This document shows, piece by piece, positions 1-6,085 of a stretch of 13,104 bases of DNA. The number at the start of each line of letters is the position of its first letter. The stretch's first letter is position 1. Source of the stretch: Actinomycetes bacterium. Lineage in GTDB: Bacteria > Actinomycetota > Actinomycetes > Actinomycetales > Cellulomonadaceae. The stretch covers positions 1 through 13,104 of the forward strand of contig JAEWGQ010000030.1 in assembly GCA_023388235.1 (NCBI GenBank). Direction: 5' to 3'. A program made the translations under genes and the position numbers. The notes under the pieces were generated by a model. It saw only the letters and a program-made list of their open reading frames with translations. It did no database searches and was not told the origin of the DNA.

Positions 1-415
1 GCTCGGGGGCCGTGCCGGTCGCCCGCAGCACGTCGTCGAGCAGCGCGCGGGCCTCCCGCACGGCGCGCTCCGCGCGGTGGCCGCCCGGCAGCGGCGCGGT
101 GCGCTCGACGGGCACGCCGTCGCCGAGGTCCAGCACGACGCGGGCCTCGTCCAGGTAGCAGTGCACGCCCGCCAGCACCCGGCCGGAGGTCGCGAGGGAC
201 ACCGACCGCGCCCGGCGGCCGGACCGGGTGGTGGCCGCGACCCGCACCAGCCCCTCCGCCTCCAGCGCGGCGACCGCGGCGGACACCGTGCCGGGGGACA
301 GGGCGGTCGCGGCGGCGAGCTCCACCTGGGTCAGCGCGTCGGCCCGCCGCAGCGCGTCGAGCAGCAGGGCGCGGCTGTCGCGCGGCGCGACCGGCGCGGG
401 GTCCCGGCGGTTCAC
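1..415 (-). CDS. ROK/NagC-type transcriptional regulator, N-terminal part (runs off left edge)
   Basis: This reading frame is open from a GTG at 415 to the window edge (about 138 residues). The N-terminal 60 or so residues form a MarR-like winged helix-turn-helix of the kind that heads ROK regulators: a leucine-rich first helix, then TQVELAAATALSPGTVSAAV, then a LEAEGLV turn and a basic wing (TTRSGRRARSV). The following stretch (GRVLAGVHCYLDEARVVLDL, then a helix ending DDVLRATG) resembles the start of a ROK sugar-kinase-like domain, so ROK is likely, but the diagnostic ATP and zinc motifs lie outside the window. The GTG overlaps the trkA stop as GTGA and has no Shine-Dalgarno sequence of its own, which suggests translational coupling and cotranscription with the potassium genes. 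A plain MarR-type regulator is the alternative. Confidence 0.72.
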   Translation of the reverse strand, partial: MNRRDPAPVAPRDSRALLLDALRRADALTQVELAAATALSPGTVSAAVAALEAEGLVRVAATTRSGRRARSVSLATSGRVLAGVHCYLDEARVVLDLGDGVPVERTAPLPGGHRAERAVREARALLDDVLRATGTAPE

Positions 416-1155
416 GGGCGGGCGGCGAACCGCTCGAGCAGGTCCGCGTGCCCCGACACGATGAGCAGGTCGTTCGCCGAGATCCGGGTGTCCGGCGTCG
501 CGTACACGAAGTCGACGCCGGGGCTCTTCACGCCGATGACGGACACCCCGTACCGCTCCCGGATGCGGGACTGCCCGATGGTGAAGCCCTGCGTCTCGCG
601 CGGCGGCTTCATCTTGACGATGGTGAACCCGTCCTCGACCTCGATGTAGTCGAGCATCTTGCCGGACACCAGGTGCGCGACGCGGGAGCCGGCGTCCGCC
701 TCGGGCAGCACCACGTGGTGCGCGCCGATGCGCTGCAGGATGCGGGCGTGCTCGGCGCTGATCGCCTTGGCCCAGATCTGCGGGGTGCCGATGTCGACCA
801 GGTTGCCGGTGATGAGCACCGACGCCTCCAGGTACGACCCGACGCCGACCACGGCGACGGAGAAGTCGCGCGCGCCGACCTGCTCGAGGGCCTCCGGGTT
901 GGCGGCGTCCGCCTCCACCAGGGGGATCCGTCCCGTCCACTGCGCGACGAGGTCGGGGTCGCGCTCGACGGCGAGCACGTCCTGGCCGAGCCGGTCCAGG
1001 GTCGCGGCGATCGCGGAGCCGAACCGGCCGAGGCCGATCACCAGGATGCCGGCGTCGCGCTTCGAGGGCTTCGCGCCGTCGCGGGCGCCCGCGTCCCGGG
1101 GGCGCCCGCCGAACGCGTGCAGCCCGGTCGCCCCGGTCTTGGTCAGGTCATCCAA
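412..1155 (-). CDS. trkA: TrkA/KtrA-type potassium-uptake regulatory subunit (RCK domain)
   Basis: Cytosolic gating subunit of a Trk/Ktr potassium transporter; it binds nucleotides and controls the TrkH channel encoded just upstream. The protein has 247 residues, the usual size for a single-RCK KtrA-type subunit. A Rossmann RCK_N domain spans about 36-150, with the dinucleotide-binding loop GLGRFG at 41-46 and the acidic residue after strand 2 at E64. An RCK_C domain follows at about 165-245. The first 34 residues are a charged, Gly/Ala-rich extension. The start is TTG at 1155: a strong GAGGAGAGG ribosome site lies 7 nt upstream, and the only nearby ATG (1151) is out of frame. It overlaps the end of trkH by 8 nt and the next regulator gene by 4 nt, so the three genes form one operon. 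Confidence 0.93.
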   Translation of the reverse strand: MDDLTKTGATGLHAFGGRPRDAGARDGAKPSKRDAGILVIGLGRFGSAIAATLDRLGQDVLAVERDPDLVAQWTGRIPLVEADAANPEALEQVGARDFSVAVVGVGSYLEASVLITGNLVDIGTPQIWAKAISAEHARILQRIGAHHVVLPEADAGSRVAHLVSGKMLDYIEVEDGFTIVKMKPPRETQGFTIGQSRIRERYGVSVIGVKSPGVDFVYATPDTRISANDLLIVSGHADLLERFAARP

Positions 1156-2530
1156 TGATCGGCCTCTCCTCGGGCAGCCGGATGACCCGACGACGGCTGC
1201 GCAGCGCGAGGGCCGCGGCCAGCGTCATCGTGCCGGTCCGGCCGATGAACATCAGGACGGTGAGCACGTACTTGGCGGCGTCCGGCACGTGCGGGTCGGC
1301 GGACAGGCCGGTGGACAGGCCGCAGGTCGCGAACGCCGAGATCGCCTCGAACAGGACCACGTCCAGCGTGAGCCCGGTGATCGCCAGCAGCAAGAGGCAC
1401 GCCACCAGGATGATCGTCGCGCTGACGAGCGACACCGCGATGGCGACCTGCAGCGCCTCGCGCGGGATCCGGCGGCCGTAGGCCTCGACGTCGCGGTCGC
1501 CGCGCGCCTCGGCGACGATCGCCAGCAGCATCACGGCGAGGGTGGTCACCTTGATGCCGCCCGCGGTGGACGCCGAGCCGCCGCCGACGAACATGAGCGC
1601 GTCGTTCAGCAGCCAGGTGCCCTCGTGCATGTCGGACACGTCGACGGTCGAGAACCCGCCCGACCGGGGCATCACCCCGGCGAACAGCGCGGCCAGCACG
1701 GTCTCGCTCGGCCCGATGCCGCCCAGGGTGCGGGGGTTGGTCCACTCGAACGCGGCGACCAGCACCGACCCGATGACGACGAGCGCGGCGCTGGTGGTGA
1801 TCGTCAGCTTGGAGTGCAGGCTCCACCGGCGGGGCCGGCGCCAGGTGCGGGCGACGTTGAGGATCACCGGGAACCCCAGCGAGCCGATGAACACGCCGAT
1901 GATGATGGGCAGCAGCACCCACCAGTCGGCGGCGTACGGGGCGAGGCCGTCGGTCGTCGGGATGAACCCGGCGTTGTTGAACGCCGACACCGCGTAGAAC
2001 GCCCCGTGCCAGGCGGCCTCCGACCACGAGTCGCCGAGCATCCGCAGCCGGGGGATCAGCACCAGCGCGATCGCGACCTCGAGCAGCGTGGACGTGACGA
2101 TGACGGTCCGCACCAGCGAGCCGACCTCGCCGAGCCGGGTGGTCTTGGTCTCCGAGCTGACGAGCAGCTTCTGCGTCAGGCCGATGCGGCGGGACACCGC
2201 GAGCCCCAGGATCGACGCCAGCGTCATCACGCCGAGGCCGCCGATCTTGATCCCGACGAGGATCGTGGTCTGCCCCGCGGTGGACCAGAACGTGCCGGTG
2301 TCCACCGTGACCAGCCCGGTGACGCACACCGCCGAGGTGGCGGTGAACAGCGCGTCCAGGAACGGCGCGCGCTCGCCGGAGGCCGTCGCCCACGGCATCG
2401 ACAGCAGCGCTGTGACCACGGCGATCACCGCGGCGAACACGCCGATCGCGAGGCGGGCGGGTGACTGCCGGGCCAGGCGGTCGACGGCCTCGCGCCCGGC
2501 CCAGAGCACGCCGGGGAGTCCCCGTGCCAT
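1148..2530 (-). CDS. trkH: TrkH/KtrB-type potassium channel subunit
   Basis: Integral membrane potassium-translocating subunit that works with the RCK protein encoded next. The 460-residue product shows the four-fold M1-P-M2 plan of the TrkH/KtrB superfamily. Selectivity-loop segments are visible at about 65-73 (TSAVCVTGL), 184-189 (FNNAGF), 289-295 (RSGGFST) and 401-408 (ATCGLSTG). The family signature GGSASTAGGIK is at 317-327 and a C-terminal GRTGTMTL at 430-437. Length and loop types favour the KtrB subgroup over the longer proteobacterial TrkH. I chose ATG 2530 because GGGAGG lies 4 nt upstream and the product begins just before the first membrane helix; the frame also opens 20 residues earlier, but that stretch is Pro/Gly-rich and has no ribosome site. 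It is transcribed divergently from the acuC-type gene across a 100-bp gap, in which I see no convincing promoter for this operon. Confidence 0.94.
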   Translation of the reverse strand: MARGLPGVLWAGREAVDRLARQSPARLAIGVFAAVIAVVTALLSMPWATASGERAPFLDALFTATSAVCVTGLVTVDTGTFWSTAGQTTILVGIKIGGLGVMTLASILGLAVSRRIGLTQKLLVSSETKTTRLGEVGSLVRTVIVTSTLLEVAIALVLIPRLRMLGDSWSEAAWHGAFYAVSAFNNAGFIPTTDGLAPYAADWWVLLPIIIGVFIGSLGFPVILNVARTWRRPRRWSLHSKLTITTSAALVVIGSVLVAAFEWTNPRTLGGIGPSETVLAALFAGVMPRSGGFSTVDVSDMHEGTWLLNDALMFVGGGSASTAGGIKVTTLAVMLLAIVAEARGDRDVEAYGRRIPREALQVAIAVSLVSATIILVACLLLLAITGLTLDVVLFEAISAFATCGLSTGLSADPHVPDAAKYVLTVLMFIGRTGTMTLAAALALRSRRRVIRLPEERPIIG

Positions 2531-2618
2531 CCCACCTCCCGACGCTCGCCCGCACGCCGGCCCGGGCGCGCGCGGGCACCACTGTGGCACGGCCGCGCTC
2601 CGGGCGGCGGTCAGCGGC

Positions 2619-2624
2619 TACGGT
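2619..2624 (+). promoter_or_regulatory. -10 box (TACGGT) of a probable leaderless promoter for the acuC-type gene
   Basis: TACGGT fits the actinobacterial TAnnnT -10 consensus and ends exactly 6 nt before the ATG at 2631, so transcription would start at or beside the start codon. The intervening GAGG is too close to the ATG to be a good ribosome site. I see no clear -35 element. The same 6-nt geometry occurs at three other genes in the window. Confidence 0.55.
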
Positions 2625-2630
2625 GAGGGC

Positions 2631-3812
2631 ATGACCAGCCGGGTGCGCGTCGTGTGGGCGCCCGAGCTCCTCGACTACGACTTCGGCGCCGGGCACCCGA
2701 TGTCGCCGCTGCGCCTGGACCTCACGGTGCGGCTGGCGCGGTCGCTCGGCCTGCTGGACCTCGCGGGCGTCGAGGTGGTGGGCGCGGAGCCCGCGACCGA
2801 CGTCCAGCTCGAGACCGTGCACGAGGCCGGGTACGTCGCCGCGGTGCGCCGGGCCTCCGACGGCGGCGGGGGCGACCCGGCGCGCGGCATCGGCACGGAG
2901 GACGACCCCGTGTTCCCGCGGATGCACGAGGCGGCCGCGCGGATCGTGGCGGGCAGCCGGGAGTCGGCGCTCGCGGTGTGGCACGGCGAGGCCGACCACG
3001 CGGTGAACCTCACCGGCGGCATGCACCACGCGATGCCGGGCGCCGCGTCGGGGTTCTGCGTGTACAACGACGCGGCGGTCGCGATCCGGGCGCTGCTGGC
3101 GGCCGGTGCGGAGCGGGTCGCGTACGTGGACGTCGACGCGCACCACGGCGACGGCGTGCAGCGCGCGTTCTGGGACGACCCGCGCGTGCTCACGGTGTCG
3201 GTGCACGAGAGCGGCGCGACCCTGTTCCCCGGCACCGGCTACCCGGACGAGACGGGGGGACCGGGCGCCCCGGGCTCGGCGGTGAACCTCGCGCTGCCGG
3301 CCCACACGGGCGACGCCGCGTGGCTGCGCGCCGTGGACGCCGTCGTCCCGCCGGTGCTCCGCGCGTTCGCCCCGCAGGTGCTCGTCACGCAGCACGGCTG
3401 CGACGCGCACGTCGAGGACCCGATCGCGGACCTGGACGTGTCGGTGGACGCCCTGCGGCTGGTCTCGTCGTGGCTGCACGACCTCGCGCACGAGGTGGCC
3501 GGCGGCCGGTGGCTGGCCCTGGGCGGCGGCGGGTACGCCGTGGTCGACGTGGTGCCGCGGGCCTGGACCCACCTGCTCGGGGTCGCGGCCCACCACCCGG
3601 TCGACCCCGCGACCCGGATGCCCGAGGACTGGCGGGCGCAGGTCGTCGAGCTCTACGGCCGGGAGGGCCCGCGGTCGATGTCGGACGGCGCGGGCCTGGC
3701 GTGGCGCCCCTGGTCGGACGGGTTCGACCCCGCCGACGACGTGGACCGCGCCATCCGCGCGACGCGGTCGGCGACGTTCCCGCACCTGGGCCTGGACCCG
3801 CTGCACGACTGA
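2631..3812 (+). CDS. acuC: AcuC-type class I histone-deacetylase-fold protein
   Basis: Zinc-dependent amidohydrolase of the arginase/HDAC fold. In Bacillus, AcuC removes acetyl groups from lysines of acetyl-CoA synthetase; that role here is by family analogy. The 393-residue product carries the full active site: the general base pair in GGMHHA (H132, H133), zinc ligands D169 and H171 in YVDVDAHHGDG, third ligand D258 in QHGCDAH, and the transition-state tyrosine Y302 after a GGGG run. Length and spacing match the AcuC/HDLP group. A region of about 70 residues after the catalytic core (from about 320) is less conserved. No acetyl-CoA synthetase or acuA-type acetyltransferase gene is adjacent; the gene stands alone, divergent from trkH and 153 nt before the HTH gene. 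The ATG at 2631 follows a -10 box by 6 nt. Confidence 0.92.
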   Translation: MTSRVRVVWAPELLDYDFGAGHPMSPLRLDLTVRLARSLGLLDLAGVEVVGAEPATDVQLETVHEAGYVAAVRRASDGGGGDPARGIGTEDDPVFPRMHEAAARIVAGSRESALAVWHGEADHAVNLTGGMHHAMPGAASGFCVYNDAAVAIRALLAAGAERVAYVDVDAHHGDGVQRAFWDDPRVLTVSVHESGATLFPGTGYPDETGGPGAPGSAVNLALPAHTGDAAWLRAVDAVVPPVLRAFAPQVLVTQHGCDAHVEDPIADLDVSVDALRLVSSWLHDLAHEVAGGRWLALGGGGYAVVDVVPRAWTHLLGVAAHHPVDPATRMPEDWRAQVVELYGREGPRSMSDGAGLAWRPWSDGFDPADDVDRAIRATRSATFPHLGLDPLHD

Positions 3813-3872
3813 CCCGGCCGGGCGCCGTCCCCCGCGCGGACCACCCGTCCGGGCGTCCCACGCGTCTCCCCT

Positions 3873-3901
3873 TTCACACCGGCCTCACCAGGCTCTAGGG
3901 T
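3873..3901 (+). promoter_or_regulatory. Housekeeping-type promoter for the HTH gene
   Basis: A -35 TTCACA (3873-3878) and a -10 TAGGGT (3896-3901) are separated by exactly 17 bp, a good match to a principal-sigma promoter. The predicted start near 3908 leaves a leader of about 58 nt before the ATG at 3966. This is the only recognisable signal in the 153-nt gap after the acuC-type gene; I see no convincing terminator there. Confidence 0.6.
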
Positions 3902-3965
3902 GTCAGCGCGGCGCCTGCCGCCCCCGTCCCGCGCCCCGCGCGCGAACCGAGCGAGAAGAGCGGCC

Positions 3966-4211
3966 ATGACCAGCGAGCAACCCGGGCGCGTGCGGTTCCT
4001 CACCGTGGCCGAGGTCGCCGAGGTCATGCGGGTCTCGAAGATGACCGTCTACCGCCTGCTGCACTCCGGCGAGATGCCGGCGGTCCGCGTCGGCCGCTCG
4101 TTCCGGGTGCCGCAGGACGCGCTCGACCACTACCTCGCGACCGCCCGCCTCGACCTCGAGGCGGACGCCGACGGCGACGAGGGCCGGCGCTCCGGCCGCC
4201 TGTCGTCCTGA
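3966..4211 (+). CDS. Small excisionase/MerR-type helix-turn-helix DNA-binding protein
   Basis: An 81-residue protein, nearly all of it one DNA-binding domain. Residues 10-57 (RFLTVAEVAEVMRVSKMTVY, then RLLHSGEMPAVRVGRSFRVP, ending ALDHYL) are a textbook excisionase-family winged HTH (HTH_17): recognition helix at about 24-32 and an RVGRSFRVP wing at 41-49. The tail is acidic, then basic. No recombinase or phage gene is nearby, so a true excisionase is unlikely. The sequence and its position before bS22 match the actinobacterial gene known as Rv0500A in Mycobacterium tuberculosis, which by my recollection also precedes the bS22 gene. It is related in fold to BldC but is not an obvious BldC orthologue. 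The target is unknown. A weak AGAAGAG precedes the ATG. Confidence 0.88.
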   Translation: MTSEQPGRVRFLTVAEVAEVMRVSKMTVYRLLHSGEMPAVRVGRSFRVPQDALDHYLATARLDLEADADGDEGRRSGRLSS

Positions 4212-4273
4212 GCCCGCGGGGGTCCGCAGCGACTGCCCGCCCCGGCGCGTCGCGGGCGACCTCGTCCATCGCG

Positions 4274-4279
4274 TAAGGT
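4274..4279 (+). promoter_or_regulatory. Likely -10 box (TAAGGT) for the bS22 gene
   Basis: TAAGGT is the best TAnnnT hexamer in the 216-nt gap between the HTH gene and bS22. With a start near 4286 the transcript would carry a leader of about 140 nt. The -35 region (around 4251-4257) is GC-rich and unconvincing, so readthrough from the HTH gene is also possible. Confidence 0.45.
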
Positions 4280-4285
4280 AGGGAG

Positions 4286-4427
4286 CGGACTTTCCCGTGC
4301 GTGGGCGTTCCGCGGGGGCCGGCTGACGAGCTCGGACCGACCTCTCCGGCTGGTCGTGCCGCGCGTCGATCGACCAGAACTGGCGGACGCCCCCCGGGCG
4401 CTCGCCACCGGAAGCGAGTGAGGACCC
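4286..4427 (+). other. Predicted long 5' leader of the bS22 mRNA
   Basis: About 140 nt without a plausible gene lie between the predicted start site and the bS22 ATG. It can form a hairpin with a perfect 7-bp stem (4350-4356 with 4371-4377, 14-nt loop), followed by a GC-rich imperfect hairpin at about 4383-4406 just before the ribosome site. Ribosomal-protein leaders are often sites of autogenous control, but I recognise no known leader motif here. Confidence 0.35.
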
Positions 4428-4526
4428 ATGGGCTCCGTCATCAAGAAGCGCCGCAAGCGCATGGCGAAGAAGAAGCACCGCAAGCTGCTGCGCAAGACGC
4501 GCCACCAGCGCCGCAACAAGAAGTGA
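4428..4526 (+). CDS. Small ribosomal subunit mini-protein bS22
   Basis: A 32-residue, extremely basic protein: 18 Lys/Arg and 2 His, starting [19 protein letters not shown] and ending in RRNKK. It matches the actinobacterial AURKAIP1/COX24-like family that ribosome structures of mycobacteria identified as bS22, a component of the 30S subunit near the decoding region. An in-frame TGA at 4419-4421, seven nt before the ATG, rules out a longer product, and GTGAGGA supplies the ribosome site. The 3' end runs straight into a strong hairpin cluster, so the gene is monocistronic at its 3' side. Its short length means gene finders often miss it. It pairs with the upstream HTH gene as in other actinobacteria. 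Confidence 0.93.
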   Translation: MGSVIKKRRKRMAKKKHRKLLRKTRHQRRNKK

Positions 4527-4614
4527 CCACCGCCGCGCGAGCGGCGTGGTGAGGAGGGCCCGGCACCCAGGTGCCGGGCCCTCCTGCGTGTGCGCCGGCC
4601 CGCCCGCGGGCCGG
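4526..4614 (+). terminator. Tandem hairpin terminator region after bS22
   Basis: Three consecutive hairpins follow the bS22 stop codon. The first (4526-4536 with 4541-4550) has one bulged base and begins inside the TGA. The second is a perfect 15-bp stem (4552-4566 with 4571-4585) with the 4-nt loop CCAG. The third is a perfect 8-bp stem (4595-4602 with 4607-4614) with a 4-nt loop. None is followed by a T-run, as is common for terminators in GC-rich actinobacteria. They separate bS22 from the sugar-transport promoter that begins at 4632. Confidence 0.72.
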
Positions 4615-4631
4615 TCGCGACCCGCGATCCC

Positions 4632-4660
4632 TTGACGGACGCAGTGTGCGCTGGTTCACT
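4632..4660 (+). promoter_or_regulatory. Promoter of the arabinoside ABC-transporter operon
   Basis: A -35 TTGACG (4632-4637) and a -10-like TTCACT (4655-4660) are spaced 17 bp apart. Predicted start is near 4667, just before the 16-bp operator at 4671. The same TTGACG hexamer stands upstream of the GH51 gene at 9130. Confidence 0.55.
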
Positions 4661-4670
4661 TCCGGTCAGT

Positions 4671-4686
4671 TCTTCAACGATGAAGA
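4671..4686 (+). promoter_or_regulatory. Putative LacI-family operator O1 (ABC operon)
   Basis: TCTTCAACGATGAAGA is a near-palindrome (7 of 8 positions symmetric) centred on CG, the hallmark of LacI-family operators. It lies just downstream of the predicted start site, where a bound repressor would block initiation or escape. It agrees at 15 of 16 positions with the site at 9164-9179 before the GH51 gene. The likely ligand is the LacI-family protein encoded at 8076-9122. Confidence 0.75.
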
Positions 4687-4689
4687 GCG

Positions 4690-4705
4690 CCGGTGCGCGC
4701 ACCGG
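4690..4705. repeat. 16-bp perfect palindrome in the leader of the binding-protein gene
   Basis: CCGGTGCGCGCACCGG is fully self-complementary and lies 4 nt after operator O1 and about 20 nt before the ATG. It may be a second protein-binding site or, as RNA, a short hairpin close to the ribosome site (GGGAGG, about 4714-4719). No copy lies before the GH51 gene. In a GC-rich genome such a palindrome can arise by chance. Confidence 0.4.
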
Positions 4706-4725
4706 TCTTCGGGGGGAGGTCGAGC

Positions 4726-6069
4726 ATGGTCTCAGGAGGTCGCGGACCGGGCGACGCGGTGCTGAGCCGCAGGTCCGTGCTCCGCGGGGCGGTCGCAGGA
4801 GCCGGCGCGCTCGCCGGTGCCTGGGCGCTCAGCGGGTGCGCGAGCGGGACGCCGGCGTCGTCGGCGCAGACCCGCATCCAGCTGTGGCACCTGTTCACCG
4901 GCGGTGACGGGGGCATCTTCCAGCAGATGCTCACGGAGGTGCAGGAGGAGAACCCCGCGGTCGGCATCGACCCCGTGGTCCTCACGTGGGGCGCGCCGTA
5001 CTACACGAAGCTCGTCATGGCGTCGGTCGGCGGCAGGTCGCCGGACCTGGCCGTCATGCACCTCACGCGCGTCGCGGGCTGGGTGCCCGGCGGCGTGCTC
5101 GACCCGTGGGACCTCGACCTGCTGGCCGAGCACGGCGTCACCGAGGACCTGTTCCCGCCCGCGCTGTGGGACCGGGCGGTCATCGACGGGCAGCTGTGGG
5201 CCGTGCCGCTCGACTTCCACGCGTTCGTCCTGTTCTACGACCGGGGCCTCGCGGACCAGGCCGGCCTGCTCGGGCCGGACGGGAAGCTCGTCGGCCTCGA
5301 CTCGCCGGACGGGTTCGTCCAGGCCGGCCGGGCCATGGCCGACGTCACGGGCTACGCCGGCATCGGCTACGGGTACACCGGCGACGGCGCGCAGATGTCC
5401 CGGATGCTCTGGGGCCTGTACGCGCAGACCGGCTCCGAGGTCGTGCTCAACCCCGGCGAGAAGGCCCAGCTCGACCGCGACGCGCTCGTCGAGTCGGTCG
5501 CCTGGGTGCAGTCGTGGCTCGACGACACCGTGGCCATCGCGAACTCCGACTACCCGTCGGCGGTCGCGAACTTCTCCACCGGCCGCGTCGGCATGTGCTT
5601 CAACGGCAACTGGGAGCTGCAGTCGTTCCTCACCGCCGGGGTCGACGTCGACGCCCAGCCGATGCCGACCATCTACGGCACGCCCGCGACCTACGGCGAC
5701 TCGCACGTGTTCGTGCTGCCGCACCAGGTCAACGTCGACCCGGACCGCCGCGAGGCGGCGTACGCGACGGTGGCGGCGATGCTCAACAAGTCCCTGCTCT
5801 GGTCCGACGGCGGCCACATCCCCGCGAACCGCGAGGTCACGTCGTCGCCCGAGTACCAGGCGAAGGTGCCGCAGTCGCACTACGCGATCGCGAGCGAGCA
5901 GGCCGTGTTCGACCCGCAGGCGTGGTTCACCGGCTCCGGCTCGGACTTCCAGGCGCGCGTCGGCGAGGCCCTGCAGGGTGCCTGGCTGGACAAGTCGTCC
6001 CCCGAGGACGCCGTCGACCGGCTGATCGCCGCGCTCGACAACGCCCTCCAGACCAAGCCGCCGGCGTGA
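4726..6069 (+). CDS. Sugar ABC transporter solute-binding lipoprotein (Tat-type signal)
   Basis: Extracellular family-1 carbohydrate-binding protein (447 residues) that captures sugar for the two permeases encoded next. The N-terminus has a twin-arginine motif (SRRSVLRG, R15-R16), an Ala/Gly hydrophobic core and a lipobox LSGC with C38, so it is predicted to be exported folded by Tat and anchored as a lipoprotein. The mature part opens IQLWHLFTGGDGGIFQQML and has the aromatic-rich, Asp-rich look of oligosaccharide-binding proteins. ATG 4726 is preferred over an in-frame GTG at 4693 because GGGAGG sits 6 nt upstream and because the GTG lies inside the palindrome and would place extra residues before the signal. 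Substrate is inferred, not read: linkage to a GH51 arabinofuranosidase through a shared operator suggests arabino- or arabinoxylo-oligosaccharides. Confidence 0.92.
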   Translation: MVSGGRGPGDAVLSRRSVLRGAVAGAGALAGAWALSGCASGTPASSAQTRIQLWHLFTGGDGGIFQQMLTEVQEENPAVGIDPVVLTWGAPYYTKLVMASVGGRSPDLAVMHLTRVAGWVPGGVLDPWDLDLLAEHGVTEDLFPPALWDRAVIDGQLWAVPLDFHAFVLFYDRGLADQAGLLGPDGKLVGLDSPDGFVQAGRAMADVTGYAGIGYGYTGDGAQMSRMLWGLYAQTGSEVVLNPGEKAQLDRDALVESVAWVQSWLDDTVAIANSDYPSAVANFSTGRVGMCFNGNWELQSFLTAGVDVDAQPMPTIYGTPATYGDSHVFVLPHQVNVDPDRREAAYATVAAMLNKSLLWSDGGHIPANREVTSSPEYQAKVPQSHYAIASEQAVFDPQAWFTGSGSDFQARVGEALQGAWLDKSSPEDAVDRLIAALDNALQTKPPA

Positions 6070-6085
6070 CGGAGGGATCGCAGCC

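Noticed and set aside
659..2464. 601-residue plus-strand open frame opposite trkA and trkH
   Set aside because: Arg/Asp/Gln/His-rich antisense shadow of trkA and trkH, with no family resemblance.
2531..2590. 20-residue N-terminal extension of TrkH
   Set aside because: No ribosome site precedes it and it is Pro/Gly/Ala-rich; the ATG at 2530 has GGGAGG at good spacing.
1143..3806. 887-residue open frame on the minus strand across trkH and the acuC-type gene
   Set aside because: It is a long frame without stops produced by high GC. Composition is Arg/Pro/Gly/His with no domain, and it lies antisense to or out of frame with two clear families.
3813..3822. CCCGGCCGGG palindrome after the acuC-type stop codon as a terminator
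   Set aside because: It has no loop and only 10 bp, and is expected often by chance at this GC content.
3966..4211. Reading the small HTH protein as a phage or plasmid excisionase
   Set aside because: No integrase, attachment site, tRNA or phage gene is nearby; its pairing with bS22 is a chromosomal actinobacterial arrangement.
4693..4725. GTG start 11 codons upstream for the solute-binding protein
   Set aside because: It sits inside the 16-bp palindrome without a ribosome site, while ATG 4726 has a strong one and gives a normal Tat signal.
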